DNA of 64,000 nucleotides from an uncultured Opitutales bacterium (GTDB taxonomy: Bacteria > Verrucomicrobiota > Verrucomicrobiia > Opitutales > Intestinicryptomonadaceae): the NCBI GenBank assembly GCA_900548185.1, contig URJJ01000005.1, positions 1 to 64,000 on the forward strand, read 5' to 3'. Positions 53,471 through 60,801 of this stretch are shown here, in pieces (position 1 is the stretch's first letter; every line of letters begins with the position of its first letter). The position numbers were made by a program, and so were the translations under genes. The notes below the pieces were generated by a model. It was not told the DNA's origin and did not search any database. It worked only from the letters and a program-made list of their open reading frames with translations.

Positions 53471-55209
53471 GCGGGCTTTTTGAAAGGCTTTCGGCGGCCC
53501 GCCGGGCGGAGGCTGATTTTCTGATGGCCGCGCGCGGCCCGTCGGGCGGCTGGACGGGGGAGCTTTCCCCGGGAGCCGTGGCCGCTGCCACCGGGGCGTT
53601 TGCGCTGCACCGCCTCGGCGGGGCCTCGCGCCTTTCCGAAGTGCTTTCCATCCTCGGATGGCTGAAGGCCACCGCGCTCGAATGCGGCGGCTGGGGAGAC
53701 ACCCCCTCAAGCCCCGCAAACCCAAGCGCGACCCTGCTTTCAATGTGCGCCCTCCACCCGTTCCGCGATACGGGGGAGTTTTCCGGATGCTACCGGCGCG
53801 CCCGCGCCTTCATGGAGGGCGTGTGCGACTTTTCCTCCCCGGAGTCCGTCGCGGCTTCGGTCCTTGGAATATACGGCTCCGACCTCACGTTTTCTGCCCC
53901 GATTCTCGCCGCCTGCGCGAGTTCCGGGCTTTTGGGCGCGGACGCCCCGTGGAGGTTTGTGCCCCGCCTGCCGTTTGAGCTTGCCGCCCTCCCGCAGGGG
54001 CTTTTCAGCGCGGCGCGCCTGCCCGTCGTAAGCTACGCCATCCCGGCGCTTGTCGCAGTGGGGCTTGCAAAGGCGGCGAATTCGGGGCCTTTGGGGCGCG
54101 CCGAGTTCCGCCTGCTTTCGGATTTCCTCGTCTCAAAAATTTCGCGCATGCAGCCTTCGAGCGGGGGCTTTCTGGAGGCCGTGCCGCTCACGGCCTTCTG
54201 CGGGATATGCCTCGCGGAGGCCGGGCTCGGGAAATGCGGCCTGTGCGCCAGGGGCGAGGAGTTCATTCTAAGGATGCTCCGGCCGGACGGTTCGCTGCCG
54301 ATAGACTGGAACCTGTCCGGGTGGCTCACGTCGCTTTCGGCTTCCGCTCTGGGGGAACTTTTGGACGGCGGCGCGAGGGCGGAGCTATGCGGGCTCTTGA
54401 AGTCCCGCCAGCTCCGCGCCCCGCATCCGTTCACTTCGGCCGAGCCGGGCGGATGGGCGTGGATACCCACCGACGGGGGCGTCCCCGACGCCGACGACAC
54501 GTGTGCGGCGCTGTGCGCCATCGCAGGGCTTTCGGATGGCTTATGCCCGGAGGCGGAGGCCGGGGTGGAATGGCTCCTCGGCCTCCAGAACCGCGACGGC
54601 GGCATCCCCACTTTTTGCAGGGGCTGGAACTCCCTGCCGTTTGACAGGAGCTGCCCGGACATTTCGGCCCACGCGCTCAAGGCCCTGCACTCGTGGATTC
54701 CGCGCTTGAGCGGCGGCCTGCGCGCGAGGGCGGAGGCGGCTGCCGGGCGCATCGCGGGCTATCTGGAAAAATCCCAGTCGCCCGAGGGCTCGTGGACTTC
54801 GCTTTGGTTCGGGGACCAGGACTGCCCCGGGGGCGTGGCGCCTGTTTTGGGGACGGCGATAGCGCTCGACCACGCGGGCGGGCTGCCGTATTGCCGGGGG
54901 GCGTTTGAGAGGGGCGCGGGGTATCTAGAACGCGCCCAGAATCCGGACGGCGGATGGGGCGGGGCCCCCGGGGCGCCGTCCAAAAACCTAATCACGGCGC
55001 GGGCGGTCTCCGCGCTCTCCCGGGTTGGCGGGCGCCGCAGGGCGGCCCTCGCCGGGGCCGAGGCGCTTCTGCGCTTCCCTCCGCAGAAAAGCGAGCCGAT
55101 TGGCCTGTATTTTTCAAAGCTTTGGTATTCGGAAAAGCTTTACGCTCCAATATTGCGCTTGAACGCGTTTTCGGATGCCTTAAAACTGTTTGGGAAAAAT
55201 GAAGCATAG
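53467..55209 (+). CDS. Squalene-hopene-cyclase-like class II terpene cyclase
   Basis: It has 580 residues; squalene-hopene cyclases are usually 620-720. The class II protonating motif is DADDT (D341-T345), matching DxDDT, with Asp343 the likely acid. QW-type repeats are visible: QNRDGGIPTFCRGW (about 375), QSPEGSWTSLWFGD (about 440) and QNPDGGWGGAPGAPSKNLITARAVSAL (about 498). SCPDISAHALKAL matches the CPDVTxRVLEAL segment of cyclases. The N-terminal toroid is shorter. It probably protonates and cyclises a polyprenyl substrate; no squalene synthase is present, so the substrate may be a polyprenyl diphosphate from the adjacent synthase. Confidence 0.85.
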   Translation: MSGLFERLSAARRAEADFLMAARGPSGGWTGELSPGAVAAATGAFALHRLGGASRLSEVLSILGWLKATALECGGWGDTPSSPANPSATLLSMCALHPFRDTGEFSGCYRRARAFMEGVCDFSSPESVAASVLGIYGSDLTFSAPILAACASSGLLGADAPWRFVPRLPFELAALPQGLFSAARLPVVSYAIPALVAVGLAKAANSGPLGRAEFRLLSDFLVSKISRMQPSSGGFLEAVPLTAFCGICLAEAGLGKCGLCARGEEFILRMLRPDGSLPIDWNLSGWLTSLSASALGELLDGGARAELCGLLKSRQLRAPHPFTSAEPGGWAWIPTDGGVPDADDTCAALCAIAGLSDGLCPEAEAGVEWLLGLQNRDGGIPTFCRGWNSLPFDRSCPDISAHALKALHSWIPRLSGGLRARAEAAAGRIAGYLEKSQSPEGSWTSLWFGDQDCPGGVAPVLGTAIALDHAGGLPYCRGAFERGAGYLERAQNPDGGWGGAPGAPSKNLITARAVSALSRVGGRRRAALAGAEALLRFPPQKSEPIGLYFSKLWYSEKLYAPILRLNAFSDALKLFGKNEA

Positions 55210-56641
55210 CCGGGTTTTGGAGTTTCTGTTTGCGGCGGCGCTGGCATTTTTGTGCGCGTCGGCCGTCGTGTGGTGGCGCGCCGCGCCGCAGCCGTCCCCC
55301 AAAATCGCCTCCGCAGGCCGCGACGGCGCGGAGGGCCGGACGGCCGGGGTGCAGAAGGTCGAGATAGGCAGGGATTTCAGGCGCTTCTCGGAGCTTTCCG
55401 ATGCGGAGAGGGCGGCGGGTTTTCCGGACTGGCCGCGCTTCAGGGGGGCGGACATGTCAAACTGCGCAGCGTCCGGAATGGAGCTGGACTTCAATCTGGA
55501 AAACGCGAAAATCCTCTGGAAGATACCCCTGGGCGAGGGCTATGCCGCCCCGGTTGTGTGGGGCAACAGGGTGTATGTTCTCGATTACGACGAAGAGTCG
55601 GAATCGGACGCGCTCAGGGCTTTCGCACTCTCCGACGGAAGGGAGCTCTGGAGGAGGTCTTACAAGGTGAAGATACGCAGGAACCACGGCAAGTCGCGCA
55701 CGGTTCCGTGCGTGTCGGAGGGTGTTGTCGTAACTTTCGGCCCGATGGGCCAGGTGATGTGCGCGGACGCCGAAACCGGGGATTTCCTATGGGGGCGCGA
55801 CATGGTTTCGGAGTACGGCTCCGAAATTCCGCAGTGGTATTCCGGGCAGTGCCCGCTGGCCGATTCGGGCGAGGCCGTAATTGCGCCGGCGGGGAAGGAC
55901 GCGCTCATGTTCGGGGCGGATTTGCGGACGGGCGAAGTCAAATGGACCGCCCCGAATCCGGGGGGATTCAAGATGTCGCATTCGTCCGTCATGAAGATGG
56001 AGTTCTTCGGCAAGCCGATGTTCGTCTATTGCGCGGCCGGCGGAATCGCCGGCGTGTCGGCCGCTCCCGGGGACAGGGGGAAGCTGCTTTGGACGGTGTC
56101 CGACTGGAAGCCGAACGTATTCGCCCCGTCCCCCGTGAAAATATCCGACTCCAAAATGTTCCTGACTGCCGGATACGGCGCGGGCGGGGCCGTGCTGGAG
56201 CTCTCCCTGGACGGGGAAAAGTGGTCGGCCGCCATAACCGGGAGCTGGAAGGCCAAGGCTGGCGCCGCCTGCGAGCAGCAGACCCCCGTGGTTTACGGCG
56301 GCAGGCTCTACACTGTGCTGCCCAAGGACGCCGGCGGGAGGAATTCCCTGCTCGCCGCGTGCGACATCCGCGACGACTGCAAAATACTTTTTGAAAGCCC
56401 CCGGGGCACGCGTTTTGGAATAGGGCCTTACATGGTTGTGGACGGGATGCTGCTGGTGCTGGACGACGACGGAAGGCTCACCGCGCTGTCGCCCGGAGCG
56501 GATTCCTTCGAGATTGTGTCGCGCAGGAAGGTTCTGGACGGGGTTGATTCGTGGGGGCCGATGGCCTTCACGGGCGGGCTTCTCATCCTCAGGGATTCTA
56601 TGGAAATGGTCTGTCTGGACCTTAGGAAGGCCGCGAAATGA
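55199..56641 (+). CDS. Membrane-anchored PQQ-like beta-propeller protein (second)
   Basis: It has 480 residues from the ATG at 55199, which overlaps the cyclase stop. One N-terminal hydrophobic segment (about 9-28) is a signal anchor. The propeller begins at DWPRFRGADMSNCAASG and repeats patterns such as RAFALSDGRELWRRS, MCADAETGDFLWGR and FGADLRTGEVKWTAPN. Cysteine is more frequent than usual (CAASG, QCPLA, CAAGG, CEQQ, CDIRDDCK). I infer an outward-facing domain that gathers redox partners or a substrate. No heme or cluster motif is visible. Confidence 0.78.
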   Translation: MKHSRVLEFLFAAALAFLCASAVVWWRAAPQPSPKIASAGRDGAEGRTAGVQKVEIGRDFRRFSELSDAERAAGFPDWPRFRGADMSNCAASGMELDFNLENAKILWKIPLGEGYAAPVVWGNRVYVLDYDEESESDALRAFALSDGRELWRRSYKVKIRRNHGKSRTVPCVSEGVVVTFGPMGQVMCADAETGDFLWGRDMVSEYGSEIPQWYSGQCPLADSGEAVIAPAGKDALMFGADLRTGEVKWTAPNPGGFKMSHSSVMKMEFFGKPMFVYCAAGGIAGVSAAPGDRGKLLWTVSDWKPNVFAPSPVKISDSKMFLTAGYGAGGAVLELSLDGEKWSAAITGSWKAKAGAACEQQTPVVYGGRLYTVLPKDAGGRNSLLAACDIRDDCKILFESPRGTRFGIGPYMVVDGMLLVLDDDGRLTALSPGADSFEIVSRRKVLDGVDSWGPMAFTGGLLILRDSMEMVCLDLRKAAK

Positions 56642-57354
56642 ATGGCGCGGCGAGGCTTCTTGTTTCCGCCCTTGGGGCTTCCGGGCTTTGCGCGTTTGCC
56701 GCGTTTGTGATTTTGGGCAGGCCGCCGGAATATTCGGCGCCGTCCGGGCGGGCCGCCGTGTCGCTTGGGCGCGGGGAGTATTTTATGGAGGGCGGGGCGG
56801 TATTCAGGTCCCTCCCCGGCGGCGGCGCGGAGAAGGCGGCTGAAATCCCGCCTGAAATAACGCCCGCCGACTTCGCATTCCTGGACGGGAGGCTGTACGT
56901 GTCAGACGCCTTCAAAAAGCGGGTTTACTGCCTGCTGCCGTCCGGCGGTAAGGTGTGGGAAAGCTCGGGGGCCGACAGGTTCGCCGTGCCAAATTTCAGG
57001 TTTGCGCTCGACATTTCGCCCGAGGGCGACCTGTGGGTGGCCAATCCCGGGCGCGGGCGCATCGAAAAGCTGGACAAGGCGACGGGAAAGTTTATAGCTT
57101 CGTGGACTCCGCTGAAAAAATTCGCCTTTGCCGGGTGCTGCAATCCGACGGAGTTCGCGGCCCTTGCCGGGGGGAAGTTCGCCACGATGGAGAAGGGCTC
57201 GCGGCTGATGCGCGTGTTCTCCCCGGACGGGGCGTGCGTGTATTCCTCCCCGGTGTCGGAGCTATGGGGGAGCTACGAGCTGCGCGCGCATGCGGACGGC
57301 GAAGGCTTCGAGTTCTCGGACGGCGTGCGCACGGGCAGCGTCGGGGCGGAATAG
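56638..57354 (+). CDS. Membrane-anchored beta-propeller-like protein (NHL type, third)
   Basis: It has 238 residues: N-terminal membrane segment (about 5-26) and then a small propeller or half-propeller with NHL-like blades, FLDGRLYVSDAFKKRVYCLLPSG and LDISPEGDLWVANPGRGRIEKLDKATGKF. GCCNPTEFAAL adds a cysteine pair. It is shorter than the other propellers of the operon and overlaps the preceding gene by 4 bases. It is likely to sit on the periplasmic side. I cannot name an exact family. Confidence 0.65.
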   Translation: MNGAARLLVSALGASGLCAFAAFVILGRPPEYSAPSGRAAVSLGRGEYFMEGGAVFRSLPGGGAEKAAEIPPEITPADFAFLDGRLYVSDAFKKRVYCLLPSGGKVWESSGADRFAVPNFRFALDISPEGDLWVANPGRGRIEKLDKATGKFIASWTPLKKFAFAGCCNPTEFAALAGGKFATMEKGSRLMRVFSPDGACVYSSPVSELWGSYELRAHADGEGFEFSDGVRTGSVGAE

Positions 57355-57361
57355 GGTTAGG

Positions 57362-57928
57362 ATGGATATGGAAGAAAAGGGCGTTTCTAAAAAGGGGGTC
57401 ACGCGCAGGACGGCCCTGCGCATGATAGTGGCCGGTTCGCTGGGGGCTGTCGGCCTTTCGGCCTGGAGCAGGCAGGGGGAGTCTTTCTGGCAGATAGACC
57501 CGACCAAGTGCCAGAAGTGCGGAAGGTGCGAGACGGAGTGCGTGCTGCCGGTTTCGGCGGTGAAATGCGTGCACCAGTTCCAGTCGTGCGGCTACTGCGA
57601 CTTTTGCAGCGGATACTACCGCGAGGGGCGCGTCGCGCTCGACACCGCCGCGGAAAACCTGCTTTGCCCGCGCGACGCCCTGAAGAGGAAGTTTGTGGAG
57701 GAGCCGTATTTCCAGTACACCGTGGACGAGTCGCTCTGCACCGCCTGCGGAAAGTGCGTAAAAGGCTGCGGGGACTTCGGCAACGGATCCCTCATAATGC
57801 AGGTAAAAAGGGAGCTTTGCCTGAACTGCAACGACTGCGCAATCGCGAGAAACTGCCCGTCGGACGCCTTCGTGAGGGTCTCCCCGGAAAACCCGTACAT
57901 ATTCAAAAAGGCGGTGTTCGATGCCTGA
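57362..57928 (+). CDS. Tat-exported polyferredoxin, NapG-like
   Basis: It has 188 residues from the ATG at 57362. A twin-arginine signal (TRRTALRMIVAGSLGAVGL) targets the folded protein outwards. Four cysteine groups for [4Fe-4S] clusters follow: CQKCGRCETEC, CGYCDFC, CTACGKCVKGC and CLNCNDCAIARNC. This is the arrangement of NapG-type periplasmic ferredoxins that exchange electrons with a NapH-type membrane partner, and the next gene is just such a protein, overlapping by 8 bases. Confidence 0.82.
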   Translation: MDMEEKGVSKKGVTRRTALRMIVAGSLGAVGLSAWSRQGESFWQIDPTKCQKCGRCETECVLPVSAVKCVHQFQSCGYCDFCSGYYREGRVALDTAAENLLCPRDALKRKFVEEPYFQYTVDESLCTACGKCVKGCGDFGNGSLIMQVKRELCLNCNDCAIARNCPSDAFVRVSPENPYIFKKAVFDA

Positions 57929-59147
57929 ATTTTTCGCGCAGGCCAGGTTTCCCAAGCCGGAGTTCACGTCGGGGTACGAGTATCCCGAAATGGGCCTTCC
58001 AGATTACTGGTTTTCGGACGACTGGCTGAAGCTGGCAGCCTACGCGGCCCTGCTTGCCCTCGCGTTTTTCGGGATATACAGGATGCGCTCGCGCAGGTTC
58101 ATGGCGCTGTGCTGCGTCGCGGCGGTCGCCGTCATGGGCTTTTACTGGAAGGGGTGCCCCTGCCCGATAGGGCTCACGCAGAACACGGCGGCGTTTCTTG
58201 CCGACGCAGACGCCCCGTACCCCTTCGTGTTCTTTGCCATATTTTCGCTGCCGATTCTGGCTGCGGTCTTCTTCGGCAGGATATTCTGCGGCGGAGCGTG
58301 CCCGCTGGGGGCCGTGCAGGAGCTTGTGTTTTTCAGGGAGCTGCGCGTGCCGCTCGCCCTCGACTGGACCCTCAGGCTGCTGCCGTTTTTCGTCCTGGGG
58401 GCGTCGGTGGCCCTGGCCTGCGCGGGGGGGCCGTTTATCGCGTGCATGTTCGACCCGTTCGTGCCGCTTTTCCGCATGGGGGCCCCGTTTTATATGGCGG
58501 TCTTCTGCGCGGCGGCGCTGGCGGCGTCCGTCTTCATATCCAGGCCGTACTGCCGCTACCTGTGCCCTTACGGGGTGATTTTGCGCCTCGCCTCCGCGCT
58601 TTCATCGCGGAAGGTTTCGATAGCCCCCGGCAAGTGTGTTAACTGCAACCTCTGCGCCTCCGCGTGCCCGAACGGCGCGATAATCCCGCCGTCTTCGGGG
58701 ATGGCGTTCGAGGATCCGGAGGAGGGCAGGGCGCGCGTAAAGAGGCTGGTTTCGCTCGCGCCGCTGTTTGTGCTTGCGGGTGCGCTTGCGGGGTTCGCGT
58801 TCGGCGCGGCGGTTTCCGGATTCCACCCGACGCCATCGCTTCTGAGGGAGGTGGAGGCCGGGGTTTCCAACGTGGACACCGACGCCTTCATGGCTTCTGG
58901 CGCTGGAATCGACACCCTCAGGGCCCTCGCGGCCTCGGCGGAATGGAGGCTGCGCGCGGGCTTCGCCTTTGCGGGGGCGTTTACTGCGCTTGCCGCGTGC
59001 TTTGAGGCCGTCAATTCGGCCCGGCGGCGCGGCGGGGATTCTTACGAGGTTGACATGGGCAGGTGCGTCTGCTGCGGAAGGTGCTACGACGCCTGCCCCG
59101 ACGAAATTTTAAGGAGAAAGGGGGCTGCCGGTGAAGCCGGAAAATAA
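57921..59147 (+). CDS. NapH/NosR-like membrane iron-sulfur protein
   Basis: It has 408 residues with about five to six transmembrane helices. Two CxxxCP motifs, FCGGACPLGAVQELVF (about 127-142) and YCRYLCPYGVILRL (about 212-225), are the signature of NapH, NosR and RdxA/CcoG relatives. KGCPCPIG near residue 73 is an additional cysteine group. Two [4Fe-4S] motifs follow: CVNCNLCASACPNG (about 235-248) and, at the C-terminus after two more helices, CVCCGRCYDACPDE. It would pass electrons from quinol or a cytoplasmic donor to the periplasmic polyferredoxin. Confidence 0.85.
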   Translation: MPEFFAQARFPKPEFTSGYEYPEMGLPDYWFSDDWLKLAAYAALLALAFFGIYRMRSRRFMALCCVAAVAVMGFYWKGCPCPIGLTQNTAAFLADADAPYPFVFFAIFSLPILAAVFFGRIFCGGACPLGAVQELVFFRELRVPLALDWTLRLLPFFVLGASVALACAGGPFIACMFDPFVPLFRMGAPFYMAVFCAAALAASVFISRPYCRYLCPYGVILRLASALSSRKVSIAPGKCVNCNLCASACPNGAIIPPSSGMAFEDPEEGRARVKRLVSLAPLFVLAGALAGFAFGAAVSGFHPTPSLLREVEAGVSNVDTDAFMASGAGIDTLRALAASAEWRLRAGFAFAGAFTALAACFEAVNSARRRGGDSYEVDMGRCVCCGRCYDACPDEILRRKGAAGEAGK

Positions 59148-60801
59148 GGCGTTTGTAAATTCCCTCTCGCGCAGGGCCGCATCGGTGTTCGCGGTTTTCT
59201 GCGCGATTGTGGCGGTTCTTTTGATGTCCGACTATCTGAGGGCGCGCTCCGCCCTGCCGGAGGCCGAGGCGGAGCTTGAGAAGATGCGCGCCGCAATAAC
59301 GGCCGACCCGTCCGACCGGGCGCTCGCCGGAAAGTTCGCGGCGCTCGAGGCGGTTTACCGAGGGGCCGTGCTTGCGGAGTCGGGCCGCTCGGAAACGGGG
59401 GCCGCCCTGCTGCTTGCGGGCTTCGGGCTGCTGCTCGCCTCCTCTGCGGTCTATGCCCAGACGTGCGAGCGCAAGCCCGGGATTCCGGACCGTGGGGCGG
59501 GCAGGGCGCGCCATGCCGCAGCCGGGAGGTTCCGCGCGGCGCTGGCGGTTTCGGCCGCCGTCTGCGCGTGCGCCGCGGCGGGCTATCTGGTTCTGGGCTC
59601 CTCCGCCCCCCCGGCCGCTCCGGGCGATGCCGAGGGGCGGGCGGCCTATGCGACGGCCGAATTTCTCGACTCCGAATGGACTTCGTTCAGGGGGCCGAGA
59701 AACGACGGCATTTCGCGCGCCGCGTCGCTGCCCAAGTCTCCGAAGTTCGAACTCGCGTGGAAGGCCGACATCCCCGCAGAGGGCTTCAACTCCCCGGTGT
59801 GCGCCGGGGGGCGGGTGTTTGTCGCCGGGGCGGGCGACGCAGGCAGGGAGATATTCTGCTTCTCCCAAAAAGACGGCAGCCTGCTTTGGCGCGCCGGGGT
59901 GTCGTCGCCCGCAAAGAAAAACTACGACGACCAGAGCGGCCCGTCCCCGTCCACCATGGCAGTCGACGGCGAGCGCGCCTATGCGATATTCCCGACGGGC
60001 GAGCTCGTGTGCGCGGACATGTCCGGGAAGGTCCTGTATGTGAAAAATTTCGGCCCTCCGGGGATTTTGTACGCCTACGCCAGCTCCCTTCTCGTCTGCG
60101 GCAGGGAGCTTATAGTGCAGATGGACCTCGAAAATTCGCGCACCATATACGCGCTCGACTCCGCCACCGGGCGCGAAATCTGGAGGCGCGAAAACGGGGC
60201 GGCCGTGTCATGGTCCACCCCCAGCGTCGCTGAGTCCGGCGGGCGCAGGGTTCTCACCGCCGCGACCTGCTCGGGCGTGGAGGCTTTCGATTTGGAGACG
60301 GGCAAGCCCCTGTGGTCCGCCGCCTGCCTCTCGGGCGAAATGGCGACCTCGGCCACGTTCGGCGGCGGCATGGCGTTTGTTGCAAACGACAATTCCGCCG
60401 CAGTGGCCCTGCGCCTCTCGGACGGTTCGCAGGCGTGGTCCACCGACGAGATAATCCTGCCCGGGGTCTCCTCCCCGGTCTTTGCGGACGGGGAGCTGTA
60501 CGTATTTACAAGCGGCGGAACGGTCTCGCGCGTCGATGCGGCGACGGGGAAGCTCATTGGCGAATACGAAAACGAAAACGGCTTCTACTCCTCCCCCGTG
60601 TTCGCTGACGGCAGGATAATCGCCTGCGACACCGCCGGGCGCATGTTCGTGTTTGAGAAAGGCTCCGACATGGACTTTTCAAAGCCCGCCTACGACTTTG
60701 CCGACACCCTCTACGCGACTCCCGCGCTTTCCGGCGGCGGCCTGTTCGTCCGCGCGGGCGGGGCCTTGTACCGGCTCGACATTGCGGAGGGCGGCAAATG
60801 A
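59131..60801 (+). CDS. Membrane-anchored PQQ-like beta-propeller protein (fourth) with three membrane segments
   Basis: It has 556 residues starting at a GTG with AAGGAG upstream; it overlaps the previous gene by 17 bases. Membrane segments lie about 17-33, 87-108 and 130-150, with a helical stretch between the first two (EAEAELEKMRAAI) of coiled-coil character. The propeller starts at WTSFRGPRNDGISRAASLP (about 190) and shows blades such as YALDSATGREIWRRENG, FDLETGKPLWSA and VDAATGKLIGEYENENG. It is the most deeply membrane-embedded of the propellers. It may dock the others to the Fe-S membrane protein; this is inference. Confidence 0.78.
   Translation: MKPENKAFVNSLSRRAASVFAVFCAIVAVLLMSDYLRARSALPEAEAELEKMRAAITADPSDRALAGKFAALEAVYRGAVLAESGRSETGAALLLAGFGLLLASSAVYAQTCERKPGIPDRGAGRARHAAAGRFRAALAVSAAVCACAAAGYLVLGSSAPPAAPGDAEGRAAYATAEFLDSEWTSFRGPRNDGISRAASLPKSPKFELAWKADIPAEGFNSPVCAGGRVFVAGAGDAGREIFCFSQKDGSLLWRAGVSSPAKKNYDDQSGPSPSTMAVDGERAYAIFPTGELVCADMSGKVLYVKNFGPPGILYAYASSLLVCGRELIVQMDLENSRTIYALDSATGREIWRRENGAAVSWSTPSVAESGGRRVLTAATCSGVEAFDLETGKPLWSAACLSGEMATSATFGGGMAFVANDNSAAVALRLSDGSQAWSTDEIILPGVSSPVFADGELYVFTSGGTVSRVDAATGKLIGEYENENGFYSSPVFADGRIIACDTAGRMFVFEKGSDMDFSKPAYDFADTLYATPALSGGGLFVRAGGALYRLDIAEGGK

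Noticed and set aside
50046..55209. Classical hopanoid (hpn/shc) cluster
   Set aside because: No HpnC, HpnD, HpnE or HpnG homologues, and the radical SAM protein does not follow the HpnH pattern.
48100..60801. True PQQ-dependent dehydrogenases
   Set aside because: The propellers lack the vicinal cysteine pair and metal-binding residues of quinoprotein dehydrogenases; only the blade repeat is shared.
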